The notes beneath the pieces were generated by a model. It was not told the origin of the DNA. It did no database searches and worked only from the letters and a program-made list of their open reading frames with translations. DNA of 14,969 nucleotides from JBBIQZ01 sp037442065. Its GTDB lineage: Bacteria; Patescibacteriota; CPR2_A; CG2-30-33-46. How positions within the stretch are numbered: position 1 is the first letter of the stretch; each line of letters starts with the position of its first letter. Positions 7,469 to 14,509 of this stretch are shown in pieces. The DNA is taken from NCBI GenBank assembly GCA_037442065.1, contig JBBIQZ010000013.1, forward strand, positions 1-14,969, in the 5' to 3' direction. A program made the translations under genes and the position numbers.

Positions 7469-7492
7469 GTACTTTTGGCCAGACAAAAGTAC
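7469..7492. repeat. Inverted repeat just downstream of mnmE
   Basis: GTACTTTTG and CAAAAGTAC (9-bp arms, 6-nt loop GCCAGA) lie 11 nt beyond the mnmE stop. The position suits an RNA 3'-end hairpin for the rpmH-mnmE operon, but there is no U-run on the minus strand, so an intrinsic terminator is doubtful. Confidence 0.5.
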
Positions 7493-7502
7493 ATATATTA
7501 GC

Positions 7503-8885
7503 TTACTTCCCTATGCAAAACTTGGAAAATATTTTATCTAAAGCTTCCTTTACAACTACTTCGCCGGTAATCTTGTCTAAACTATTTTTTGCAGAATCTA
7601 ATTCTTGTAAAATTTTATCCTCGGTTTCTCCAATCTCGGCTAACTTTTGAGCTTCCTCTAAATATTTTAGCGTTATTTCTAGAAGATTTTTTTGCCTTAG
7701 ATTAGTTATTAATACTCCTTCGGTCGTATCTTTGTTTTTTACTTTTTCAAAAATTTCTTTCTCTATATTTTTAATCCCTATGCCTTTAATAGCTGCAGTT
7801 TTAAAAACCTTTAGAATATTTAAACCCTTTGCTGGGATTTTTTTAAATCCTTTGTTTAAATCTATTTTATTTTTTATTAAAAAGATTTCTTTGGTTTTAA
7901 ATACTTGTTTAATCTCTGGCCTTAAAAGATTTAAAAATTTCTCTAAATCTTTTTCTTTTTCTATAACTACTAATAATAAATGAGATTCTTTAATAGCTCT
8001 TTCGGATCTTAGAATGCCTTCTTTCTCGATTTTGTTTTCAGTTTTGGTTATGCCGGCCGTATCAAAAAGCCTAATTAAAATGCCCTTAATTTCTATTTGC
8101 TCTTCTAAAATATCTCTGGTTGTCCCTGGAATATCGGTAACAATGGCCCTGGAATCTTTTACTAAAGCATTTAATAAGGAGGATTTCCCGGCATTGGGGA
8201 GCCCAACAATGGCCACCTTTAAACCTTCTTTGTAAATTGTCCCTAAAGAAGCGCCATCAAGCATTTCTTTTAATAATTTTTGAGGTTTTAAAATTTTAAA
8301 AGCGATTTCTTTTTTGGTTATTTGAGGAATATCTTCGTCGGGAAAATCAATATTTAAAAGTAGCTGGGAATGTACCTTTAAAATTAAGTTTAAAATTTTA
8401 GAGATTTCGTTTTTTAAACTGCCGGCAAGTTGTTCTTCGGCAATCTTTTGAGATTTTTCTGTTTTAGCATAAATAATATCGGCGATGGCCTCTGCTTGAG
8501 TTAAATCAATGCGGCCGGCTAAAAATGCTCTTTCAGTAAACTCTCCGGGGCGAGCAATTCTTGCGCCTTCTTTTAAGACTTTTTCTAAAACTCTTTTAGT
8601 AGCAACAAATCCGCCGTGGCAGTAAATTTCAACCATATCCTCAGCGGTATAACTTTTGGGAGCTTTAAAATAAGAAACTAAAACTTCATCTATAACTTCT
8701 TTTTTTGAATTTATTATCTTCCCATAATAAAGTTTGCGGCTTTCCAATTTCGAAAGTTTGGGGGAGAAAATTTTTTTTAATATCTTTAGACTCTTGTTGC
8801 CGCTTATGCGAATAATAGCAACCCCGGCATTGCCGAATGCCGTAGCGCAGGCTGCAATTGTATCCTTAAAAAGAGTGCTTTTTAT
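7503..8885 (-). CDS. mnmE: tRNA-uridine-5-carboxymethylaminomethyl GTPase MnmE (TrmE)
   Basis: About 460 residues. MnmE is a dimeric GTPase that, with MnmG (not in this window), modifies the wobble uridine of certain tRNAs. The N-terminal formyl-THF domain starts DTIAACATAFG..GVAIIRISG. The GTPase insert has G1 GLPNAGKSS (~228-236), G2 GTTRD (~254-258), G3 DTAG (~275-278) and G4 NKID (~339-342). The protein ends in the catalytic-cysteine motif FCIGK. The start is unclear. The frame is open up to TTG codons at 8930 and 8969, but both lie inside yidC without a Shine-Dalgarno. An ATA at 8885 lies 6 nt after GGGAG and gives exactly the family's length and N-terminus, so I place the start there. 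It is the last gene of the rpmH operon. The product is certain; the start is not. Confidence 0.95.
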   Translation of the reverse strand: MKSTLFKDTIAACATAFGNAGVAIIRISGNKSLKILKKIFSPKLSKLESRKLYYGKIINSKKEVIDEVLVSYFKAPKSYTAEDMVEIYCHGGFVATKRVLEKVLKEGARIARPGEFTERAFLAGRIDLTQAEAIADIIYAKTEKSQKIAEEQLAGSLKNEISKILNLILKVHSQLLLNIDFPDEDIPQITKKEIAFKILKPQKLLKEMLDGASLGTIYKEGLKVAIVGLPNAGKSSLLNALVKDSRAIVTDIPGTTRDILEEQIEIKGILIRLFDTAGITKTENKIEKEGILRSERAIKESHLLLVVIEKEKDLEKFLNLLRPEIKQVFKTKEIFLIKNKIDLNKGFKKIPAKGLNILKVFKTAAIKGIGIKNIEKEIFEKVKNKDTTEGVLITNLRQKNLLEITLKYLEEAQKLAEIGETEDKILQELDSAKNSLDKITGEVVVKEALDKIFSKFCIGK

Positions 8886-8887
8886 TT

Positions 8888-9607
8888 TTAACTCCCTTGG
8901 GATTCTTTGGTCATCTGTCTGTCTATCCAATATTGCTGGAAAATCCCAAACAAAGTTGTTGTTATCCAATATATTGACAAAACAGCGGGGAAGGTTATCA
9001 AAAACACAATTGTTAAAACAGGGAAAGCCAGCATCATAGCATTCATGCTAGCATTAGCTTCGTTTGCCGAATTATTTTTAACCATCATCATTTTTGATTG
9101 AAAGTATTGAAGAACAGAAGCGAATATCGGCAAAATTAATAAATATCCTTTATTGGGAATAACGGTTAAATCTAAAAACCTAAAGGCCATAGAGCTTATA
9201 GTTAAACCGGAGACTAAACTTTTTATCGGCCCGTATAAAGCGAACCCATTTTTAAGCCCTTCTCTAAAAACAACTAAAAGACCGATTAAAAACGGCATTT
9301 GAAACAAAAGCGGCAAGCAGGAAGAAAAAGGGTTAATGCCTTGTTTTTGATAAAGTTCAAGCATTTTTTTGGTTTGCAATTCTTTATCGTTTTTATATTG
9401 ATCTTGAATTTTTTTTATTTCCGGCTGAAGTTTTTGCAGGGCCAATCTTGATTTTTCGGCCTTAGTGGAAAACCTTAAAAGCAAAACCCTTACCGCCACC
9501 GTTAAAAGGATAACGGCCACCCCCATATCTCTTGTTATAGCAAAAAAGAGTATCAAAAGATTGTAAAAGGGGATGTATATTAAATTTTGCATCAATGAAT
9601 TTAGCAT
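8888..9607 (-). CDS. yidC: YidC/Oxa1-family membrane protein insertase (short form)
   Basis: 239 residues. It inserts membrane proteins into the cytoplasmic membrane, alone or with Sec. This is the short form without the large periplasmic domain of Proteobacteria. TM1 (~28-45) contains the conserved Arg40, which normally sits in the hydrophilic groove. It is followed by the cytoplasmic coiled hairpin (LQPEIKKIQDQYKNDKELQ, ~60-78) and KQGINPFSSCLPLLFQMP, a strong family signature. Further membrane segments lie at ~97-115, ~153-170 and ~192-222. The short tail ends DRQMTKESQGS. The ATG at 9607 lies 4 nt after the yidD stop, with GGTAAG upstream. The jag/khpB gene that commonly follows yidC is missing and mnmE comes directly next. 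Confidence 0.97.
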   Translation of the reverse strand: MLNSLMQNLIYIPFYNLLILFFAITRDMGVAVILLTVAVRVLLLRFSTKAEKSRLALQKLQPEIKKIQDQYKNDKELQTKKMLELYQKQGINPFSSCLPLLFQMPFLIGLLVVFREGLKNGFALYGPIKSLVSGLTISSMAFRFLDLTVIPNKGYLLILPIFASVLQYFQSKMMMVKNNSANEANASMNAMMLAFPVLTIVFLITFPAVLSIYWITTTLFGIFQQYWIDRQMTKESQGS

Positions 9608-9611
9608 TTTT

Positions 9612-9935
9612 TTATCTTACCAAGACTAGCATTAAAATGGAAATTATTGAGAGGTAGACAAAAATTAAAGCAAGGCCTTTAAAAAAATATTTAGAAGTTA
9701 CATTGTCTACCGTATCTATCCCGCCTTTTGACCAAGGATTGCATCTATTGATCCGGTAGAATCCCAAAACAATACCCCTCCCAACGCCAAACCTTTCTAC
9801 TGCATCTATTGTATATTGGGAACAAGAAGGTTTAAAGCGGCAAAATCCTTCGGAGTATAAAAATGATAAAGGCCCGTGATCTGGTGATAAAGTTTTTTGG
9901 TAAATTTTTATTAAACTTATGACTATTTTTTTCAT
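9612..9935 (-). CDS. yidD: YidD membrane-protein insertion efficiency factor, with an extra C-terminal membrane segment
   Basis: 107 residues, against about 70-90 usual for the family. The YidD core is clear: LIKIYQKTLSP, FCRFKPSCSQYTIDAVERFG (Cys32 and Cys38) and RINRCNPWSKGGIDTV (Cys65). YidD is a small membrane-associated protein thought to help YidC insert proteins. After the core, residues ~84-106 are almost wholly hydrophobic (FFKGLALIFVYLSIISILML), predicting a transmembrane helix that typical YidD lacks. The start ATG overlaps the rnpA TGA by 4 nt (ATGA), so translation is probably coupled. It sits in the usual rpmH-rnpA-yidD-yidC order. Confidence 0.96.
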   Translation of the reverse strand: MKKIVISLIKIYQKTLSPDHGPLSFLYSEGFCRFKPSCSQYTIDAVERFGVGRGIVLGFYRINRCNPWSKGGIDTVDNVTSKYFFKGLALIFVYLSIISILMLVLVR

Positions 9936-10270
9936 TGGAGCAACCGAGCTTTTTTAAATAAAAGAGTTATCTCTTTTTCTATCTCTTCAAATTTTAAATC
10001 AACACTTTTGGGAAAAGCGGTTATTACAATATCAAGATTTTCTTTGATATGAGGAAGTAGGGTCTTTAAAACTTCTCGCATCCTTCTTTTAAGCTTGTTT
10101 CTTTTGATACTTTTGACTGAAACATTTTTCCCCACAACAAACCCGATCCTAGGATTTTTAAATCTGCTTTTTTGAAATCTCAAAGAAAAAAGGAAGTTTT
10201 TTATCCCTTTGCCCTTATAGACTCTTTGAAAATCTCTCTCTTTGATTAACCTATTTTTTAAAGGGAGCAT
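9932..10270 (-). CDS. rnpA: Ribonuclease P protein component
   Basis: 112 residues, normal family length. RnpA is the basic protein partner of the catalytic RNase P RNA and helps it bind and cut the 5' leader of pre-tRNAs. The N-terminus LKNRLIKERDFQRVYKGKG is typical. The hallmark RNR motif region, SIKRNKLKRRMREVLK (~54-69), is intact and strongly basic. The C-terminal DIVITAFP strand is also characteristic. The ATG lies 1 nt after the rpmH stop (TAAAATG), so translation is likely coupled. It overlaps yidD by 4 nt at its TGA stop, which also argues that TGA is read as stop here. The RNase P RNA gene is not in this window. Confidence 0.97.
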   Translation of the reverse strand: MLPLKNRLIKERDFQRVYKGKGIKNFLFSLRFQKSRFKNPRIGFVVGKNVSVKSIKRNKLKRRMREVLKTLLPHIKENLDIVITAFPKSVDLKFEEIEKEITLLFKKARLLQ

Positions 10271-10271
10271 T

Positions 10272-10409
10272 TTAAACTGTAAGTCGGGCTCTTTTTTTGT
10301 TTCTTCTTCTTTTAAGAGTCTTTCTACCCGCTGTTGTGCTCATCCTTTTTTTAAAGCCGTGTTCTTTTTTTCTTTTTCTTACTTTGGGCTGATATGTGCT
10401 TTTTGGCAT
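10272..10409 (-). CDS. rpmH: 50S ribosomal protein L34
   Basis: A 45-residue gene found by reading the minus strand upstream of rnpA: MPKSTYQPKVRKRKKEHGF, then KKRMSTTAGRKTLKRRR, ending in ARLTV. This matches L34 along its whole length, including the YQP start, the HGF..RM core and the GRK..L..RR basic segment. L34 is a small, very basic protein of the large ribosomal subunit. It is the first gene of the rpmH-rnpA-yidD-yidC-mnmE operon and diverges from dnaA, the classic arrangement at bacterial origins. An extended -10 element lies about 24 nt upstream of the ATG. There is no strong Shine-Dalgarno. Confidence 0.98.
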   Translation of the reverse strand: MPKSTYQPKVRKRKKEHGFKKRMSTTAGRKTLKRRRNKKRARLTV

Positions 10410-10432
10410 TTTAAAAACTCATTACTTTAATT

Positions 10433-10441
10433 ATTGTATCA
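10433..10441 (-). promoter_or_regulatory. Extended -10 promoter for the rpmH operon
   Basis: On the minus strand, TGATACAAT reads as TGN followed by TACAAT, an extended -10. There is no good -35 at 17 nt. Transcription would start near 10426, leaving a leader of about 17 nt before the rpmH ATG. Confidence 0.5.
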
Positions 10442-10465
10442 AATTTCCCAAAATTTAAAAGCACC

Positions 10466-10494
10466 TTGCGCCCTGTGGATAAATCTGCTACCAT
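10466..10494 (+). promoter_or_regulatory. Candidate dnaA promoter overlapping a DnaA box
   Basis: TTGCGC (10466-10471) and TACCAT (10489-10494) are 17 nt apart but both are weak matches. The spacer contains a perfect DnaA box at 10474-10482. If this is the promoter, DnaA bound there would repress its own gene. Confidence 0.3.
10474..10482 (-). promoter_or_regulatory. DnaA box (perfect TTATCCACA) between rpmH and dnaA
   Basis: TGTGGATAA on the plus strand is the exact complement of the consensus box TTATCCACA. A poorer site (ATATTCACA on the minus strand) lies at 10505-10513. It is likely used for DnaA autoregulation or as an auxiliary origin site. Confidence 0.75.
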
Positions 10495-10575
10495 AAAAAC
10501 TGGATGTGAATATCTTTAGGGCATCTGCTAGAAATAGATTCTCTAATTTAATTTTTATTTTAGCGGGGTGAATAA

Positions 10576-11916
10576 ATGGATAAGCAACAAGTTTGGGAAG
10601 CCGTCTTGGGCGAACTAGAGCTTTCTTTAAGCAAGGCAAATTTTACTACTTGGTTTAAAAATACCTCTATTTTAGATTATGACACCCGAAAGGCAGTTAT
10701 TGCTGTTCCTAATAGTTTTACTAAAGAGTGGCTAAAAAATAAATATGAGCAAAAAATTATAGAGGCCCTAAAAAATATAGTTGGCGATATTGAAAAAATT
10801 GAATACGAGATAAAGTCTCCCCTAGAAATAAAAGAAGTAAAGCTTCAAGTTGAAGAAATGAAAGAAAAAGAAGACGAACTCGAAACGCCTATAAACTATT
10901 CTTTAAATCCTAAATACACTTTTGAAAATTTTATTATTGGAAGCTCTAATAAGCTGGCCCATGCCGCCTCGCTGGGGGTGGCAAAATCGCCTGGTAAGAA
11001 ATACAACCCCTTATTTATCCATGGCGGGGTTGGCCTAGGAAAAACTCATTTAATTCAAGCGGTAGGGAATGAAATCGCTAAAAATTTTAAAAAAACTGTT
11101 CTTTATATCCCCTCGGAAAAATTCGTTAACGAATTTATAGAATCTATAAGCTCGCAAAAAACTAACGGGTTTAAAAATAAATACCGGAATGTTGATGTTT
11201 TGATTATTGATGACATCCAGTTTTTGGCCGGCAAAGAATCAACCCAAGAAGAGTTTTTCCACACCTTTAACACCCTTTATGAGGCAAGTAAACAAATTAT
11301 CTTGTCCTCCGACAGGCCGCCAAGCGCCCTAAACACTTTAGAAGAAAGAATAAGGTCTCGGTTTGAAGGAGGGATGATTGCTGATATCCAGGCGCCCGAT
11401 CTAGAAACAAGAATTGCCATCCTTAAAACTAAGGCAAAAAATAAAAACTTCCAAATGCCCTTAGAGGTTATGGAGTTTATTGCCCAAAATATTCACCAAA
11501 ATGTTAGAGAATTAGAAGGGGCTTTAACTCGAGTTATTGCTTACTGCGAATTAAATAATGTTTCCCCATCCCAAGAAGTGGCAAACATGGCCCTAGAAAG
11601 CGTTTTAAGCCGCTCAAAGAAAAAATCATTAAGACCAAAAGAGGTTTTAGAAATAATCGCTAATTTTTTTGATATTAGAGTAAATGACATATTGTCTCAA
11701 AAGAGAAATAAAGAAATTGCTCTGCCCAGACAAATTACAATGTATATTTTAAGAGAGGAATTACATCAGTCTTTCCCTCAAATAGCAAAAACTTTGGGAG
11801 GAAGGGATCATACCACTATAATGCACGGGGTTAAAAAAATAAAAAATATTGTTAAAGACAAGGGCTCGTTAAGCCACGATATTAAAACTTTAAAGGAAAA
11901 GTTTTATGCTATTTAA
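10576..11916 (+). CDS. dnaA: Chromosomal replication initiator protein DnaA
   Basis: 446 residues with all four DnaA domains. Domain I is at ~1-80 (VWEAVLGELELSLSKANFTTWF), followed by a short acidic linker at ~85-107. The AAA+ domain III is at ~112-340, with Walker A GGVGLGKTH (150-158), Walker B LIIDDIQF (209-216), sensor-1 SSDRPP and arginine-finger region ERIRSRFEGG. Domain IV is at ~350-446 and carries the DNA-binding signature GGRDHTTIMHGVKKI (408-422). It binds DnaA boxes, melts oriC and recruits the helicase. The ATG at 10576 has GGGGTG upstream with a 6-nt gap. It diverges from rpmH and is followed by oriC and dnaN, as is usual. Confidence 0.99.
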   Translation: MDKQQVWEAVLGELELSLSKANFTTWFKNTSILDYDTRKAVIAVPNSFTKEWLKNKYEQKIIEALKNIVGDIEKIEYEIKSPLEIKEVKLQVEEMKEKEDELETPINYSLNPKYTFENFIIGSSNKLAHAASLGVAKSPGKKYNPLFIHGGVGLGKTHLIQAVGNEIAKNFKKTVLYIPSEKFVNEFIESISSQKTNGFKNKYRNVDVLIIDDIQFLAGKESTQEEFFHTFNTLYEASKQIILSSDRPPSALNTLEERIRSRFEGGMIADIQAPDLETRIAILKTKAKNKNFQMPLEVMEFIAQNIHQNVRELEGALTRVIAYCELNNVSPSQEVANMALESVLSRSKKKSLRPKEVLEIIANFFDIRVNDILSQKRNKEIALPRQITMYILREELHQSFPQIAKTLGGRDHTTIMHGVKKIKNIVKDKGSLSHDIKTLKEKFYAI

Positions 11917-12119
11917 CTGTGGAAAACTAAACCATTTTTGTGGATAAAAATTGAAGCTTTATTTTTCCACTTTTTATCCATTGTTTTATAAACACCTTTT
12001 TAAACAACAAATTTTAATAAATTAGCTTTAAAAAACAACTTTTCCTTAGTTTACACACCCCTTACTATTATTACTTTTCTTATATATAAATAATGATAAA
12101 ATAATAATGAGGATAAAAA
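11917..12119 (+). other. Chromosomal replication origin (oriC) between dnaA and dnaN
   Basis: A 203-nt AT-rich gap with a cluster of DnaA boxes. On the minus strand these are TTTTCCACA (11918-11926) and a perfect TTATCCACA (11939-11947). On the plus strand they are TTTTCCACT (11963-11971), TTATCCATT (11974-11982), TTATAAACA (11986-11994) and GTTTACACA (12049-12057), each with one or two mismatches. The last box is followed by CCCC and then CTA-TTA-TTA-CTT (12065-12076), the layout of a DnaA-trio unwinding site. After it comes an almost pure A/T stretch to 12108. Confidence 0.85.
12094..12102 (+). promoter_or_regulatory. Possible extended -10 for dnaN
   Basis: TGATAAAAT fits TGN plus a -10-like TAAAAT, without a good -35. 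Transcription would begin near 12109, at the GAGGA Shine-Dalgarno of dnaN, giving a very short leader. The setting is so A/T-rich that chance matches are likely. Confidence 0.25.
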
Positions 12120-13223
12120 ATGAAATTTTCCTGTTTACAAGAAAACTTAAATAAAGGATTAATCCAGGTTTCTAGAATATCAACCACCAAAAGCACCCTC
12201 CCTATTCTAGAAAATGTTTTAATAAAAACAGAAGGCGGTCGCTTAAAACTAGTAACCACCGACTTAGAAGCGGTAATTATTCAATGGATAGGAGGAAAAG
12301 TAGAAAAAGAGGGTTCTTTAACTGTTCCCTGCCGGCTACTTTCTGAATATATAAATTCTTTACCAAATAACAAAGTAGAGCTTAAGTCCTCAGATAATGT
12401 TGATTTATCAATATCAACTGAAGAATATGAAGCTAATTTTAAAGGTCAATCCGCCGAAGATTTTCCAATTATTCCAGAAGTAAAAAGCAGTACATTCACT
12501 TCTATTAAAGCAAAAGTATTAGGAGAAGCTTTGTCAGAAGTTGTTTATGCGGCTGCCGTTGATGAGTCCCGCCCAGTTTTAACTGGAGTTTTATTTTCTT
12601 TTGAAAAAAATAATCTAAAATTAGCTGCTACAGATAGCTATAGGTTGGCCGAGAAAAAGATAACTTTAAAAAATAAACTAGCTTCTTCTAAAAAAATTAT
12701 TATTCCTGCTCGAACTATTGCTGAACTCTTGAGGATTTTAGCTGACATTGACGAAGAGATCGAGGTTAAAATTGGTGAAAGCCAGGTATTATTTCACTCA
12801 AAAAACACTGATGTTATTGCCAGGCTTATAGATGGAAACTTCCCTGATTATGAAAAAATAATTCCCGAACAACATTCTACAAAAGCGGTTGTATCAAAAG
12901 ATAAATTCATCAATATTGTTAAAGTGGCTTCTCTTTTTGCCAAAGAAGGGGGAAATAATATTAAAATTAAATTAAACCCCAAAGGGAAAATGGTTGTTTC
13001 GGCTACCACCTCGCAAGTAGGCGACAATGTTTCTCAAACAGAAGCAGAAATAGAGGGCGTGGAGGGCGAAATATCTTTTAATGCTAGATACTTGCTGGAT
13101 TTTTTAGGAAACCTAAAAGCGCCCAAAGTTTCATTAGAGATAAGCGGGAAACTAAAACCGGCCGCCCTAAGACCAGAAGGAAAAGACGATTATCTTCATA
13201 TAATTATGCCCCTAAGCGCTTAA
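12120..13223 (+). CDS. dnaN: DNA polymerase III beta sliding clamp
   Basis: 367 residues, normal length for the three-domain beta clamp. It dimerises into a ring around DNA and holds the replicative polymerase and other partners. Seen: N-terminal KFSCLQENLNKGL and STLPILENVLIKTEGGRLKLVTTDLE, the domain-2 start AAAVDESRPVLTGVLFSFE with ATDSYRLAEKK, the VIARLIDGNFPDYEKIIP segment, and the C-terminal YLHIIMPLSA, which lines the partner-binding pocket region. The ATG at 12120 is preceded by GAGGA with a 6-nt gap. It lies directly after oriC and is closed by a strong terminator before recF. Confidence 0.99.
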   Translation: MKFSCLQENLNKGLIQVSRISTTKSTLPILENVLIKTEGGRLKLVTTDLEAVIIQWIGGKVEKEGSLTVPCRLLSEYINSLPNNKVELKSSDNVDLSISTEEYEANFKGQSAEDFPIIPEVKSSTFTSIKAKVLGEALSEVVYAAAVDESRPVLTGVLFSFEKNNLKLAATDSYRLAEKKITLKNKLASSKKIIIPARTIAELLRILADIDEEIEVKIGESQVLFHSKNTDVIARLIDGNFPDYEKIIPEQHSTKAVVSKDKFINIVKVASLFAKEGGNNIKIKLNPKGKMVVSATTSQVGDNVSQTEAEIEGVEGEISFNARYLLDFLGNLKAPKVSLEISGKLKPAALRPEGKDDYLHIIMPLSA

Positions 13224-13256
13224 TTAAACACATCCGCAAAAAGTTCATTATTTATA

Positions 13257-13291
13257 AAAAAGACAGGCCTTTTAAAAAGCCTGTCTTTTTT
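13257..13291 (+). terminator. Intrinsic terminator after dnaN
   Basis: AAAAAGACAGGC and GCCTGTCTTTTT pair over 12 bp around a 10-nt loop, and the T-run forms the release tract. It starts about 33 nt after the dnaN stop. A-run and T-run symmetry means it could work in both directions. It separates dnaN from recF. Confidence 0.92.
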
Positions 13292-13315
13292 GAGGCTATC
13301 TAAAAAGAGATAAAT

Positions 13316-13325
13316 TGTATAAAAT
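13316..13325 (+). promoter_or_regulatory. Possible -10 element immediately before recF
   Basis: TGTATAAAAT lies 7-16 nt before the recF ATG. A start 6-8 nt further on would place transcription at or next to the ATG, giving a nearly leaderless message. There is no Shine-Dalgarno before recF and no good -35, so this is tentative. Confidence 0.3.
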
Positions 13326-13331
13326 AAAAAT

Positions 13332-14390
13332 ATGCAAATTTTAAGACTAGAATTAGAAAACATTAGAAATTTTAAGAGCCTAAATTTTAATTTTAACAAC
13401 CAACTAACGACGGTTTATGGAGGAAATGCCCAAGGTAAAACAAGTCTTTTAGAAGCAATTTATTTTTTAACTTTAACCAAATCTCCTAGAAAAATAAAAG
13501 ACAAGGATATTATTTTAAAAGGAGAAACCAGAGGTAAAATAAAGGGTATTTTTAAAAAACAAAACGAAGATTTAGAGATAGAGTTTTTATTAGGTTCTTC
13601 TAAAATAGGGAAAATTAATAAAAAGCCTTCATTAATGAAGGAAGTTTTGGGGCAGGTTTTTACCGTTCTTTTTACCGTTGAAGACCTGGATATCATTGAG
13701 AATCCTTCTCGGAAAAGAAGGTTTTTGAACATTTTATTAAGCCTTTTGGATAAAAGTTATTTTTTAAACCTTTTAGAATATCAAAAAGTTTTAAAAAGAA
13801 GAAATAAAACCTTATTTTTGATAAAAACAGGCAAAAGCACTCTTCCCGAACTTGATTTTTGGGACGAAGAAATAGCGTCTCTAGGGGCAGCAGTTTCCCA
13901 AAAGAGAAAAGAAATAATTTTAAAGATAAATAAACTCTTAAAAGAAAACAGCTTATTTTTTAAAACACCCCTTACCTTAAGATACAGGACTAAAGCACTT
14001 TTAAAAGAAGATCTTAAAAAAAAGCTAAAAGAAAATCGAGACAGTGATATAATTTTAACCCAAACAACTCTTGGCCCCCACCGAGACATCGTTGAATTTT
14101 ACGCTAATAATTTTAACTTACAACTTTACGGATCAAGGGGTGAAAAAAGAGGAGCAATTATAGAGCTAAAAAAAGCGGAGATAGATTTAATTAAAGAAGA
14201 GAAAAAAGAAACTCCTATTTTTCTTTTAGATGACGTTTTTTCGGAGCTTGATTTAAAAAACAAAAAACAAGTTTTAAAATTAATTAAAGATCAACAAACC
14301 ATTTTAACAACAACCGATTTAAATCAACTTAATGAAGACATTATAAAAAGAGCCACGGTTTACAAAATAGAAAATGGAGGGCTGGTTTAA
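13332..14390 (+). CDS. recF: DNA replication and repair protein RecF
   Basis: 352 residues, usual RecF length. RecF is an SMC-like ABC ATPase that binds single-/double-strand junctions and, with RecO and RecR, loads RecA at stalled forks and gaps. Seen: N-terminal LELENIRNFKSLNFNF, Walker A GGNAQGKTS (30-38) with LLEAIYFLTL after it, FTVEDLDIIENPSRKRRFLN (RecF-specific), TTLGPHRD (245-252), signature-like YGSRGEKRGAIIELKKAE (266-283), and Walker B FLLDDVFSELD (297-307). The signature is close to the common SRGQQR form. The ATG lacks a Shine-Dalgarno and follows the dnaN terminator, so it probably has its own promoter. Confidence 0.97.
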   Translation: MQILRLELENIRNFKSLNFNFNNQLTTVYGGNAQGKTSLLEAIYFLTLTKSPRKIKDKDIILKGETRGKIKGIFKKQNEDLEIEFLLGSSKIGKINKKPSLMKEVLGQVFTVLFTVEDLDIIENPSRKRRFLNILLSLLDKSYFLNLLEYQKVLKRRNKTLFLIKTGKSTLPELDFWDEEIASLGAAVSQKRKEIILKINKLLKENSLFFKTPLTLRYRTKALLKEDLKKKLKENRDSDIILTQTTLGPHRDIVEFYANNFNLQLYGSRGEKRGAIIELKKAEIDLIKEEKKETPIFLLDDVFSELDLKNKKQVLKLIKDQQTILTTTDLNQLNEDIIKRATVYKIENGGLV

Positions 14391-14503
14391 TGTCAAATTT
14401 CAAAGTTCAAATGTCAAATCAATATCAAATGACTAAATGTCTAAATGTTAAGTGTTTGGATGTAGGATTTAATTTGTAATTTGGATTTTGTAATTTGGAA
14501 TTT
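14391..14503. repeat. Heptad-periodic intergenic repeat between recF and the DciA-like gene
   Basis: The left half (from 14391) reads as near-heptads TGTCAAA, TTTCAAA, GTTCAAA, TGTCAAA, then looser copies. The right half (about 14467-14503) reads ATTTGTA, ATTTGGA, TTTTGTA, ATTTGGA, ATTT. The right units are complements of the left type (TCCAAAT, TACAAAT), so the element is two opposed heptad arrays. It begins at the base after the recF stop. Confidence 0.7.
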
Positions 14504-14509
14504 CTCGGG

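Noticed and set aside
7503..8969. Longest mnmE frame starting at TTG 8969
   Set aside because: It adds 28 residues that are foreign to MnmE and read from yidC in another frame, with no Shine-Dalgarno.
9932..9935. TGA read as an amino acid, as in some CPR lineages
   Set aside because: rnpA ends naturally at TGA in an ATGA overlap with yidD, and no conserved gene here contains in-frame TGA.
14495..14509. Upstream TTG start for the DciA-like gene
   Set aside because: The extra codons belong to the heptad repeat, and the ATG at 14510 fits better.
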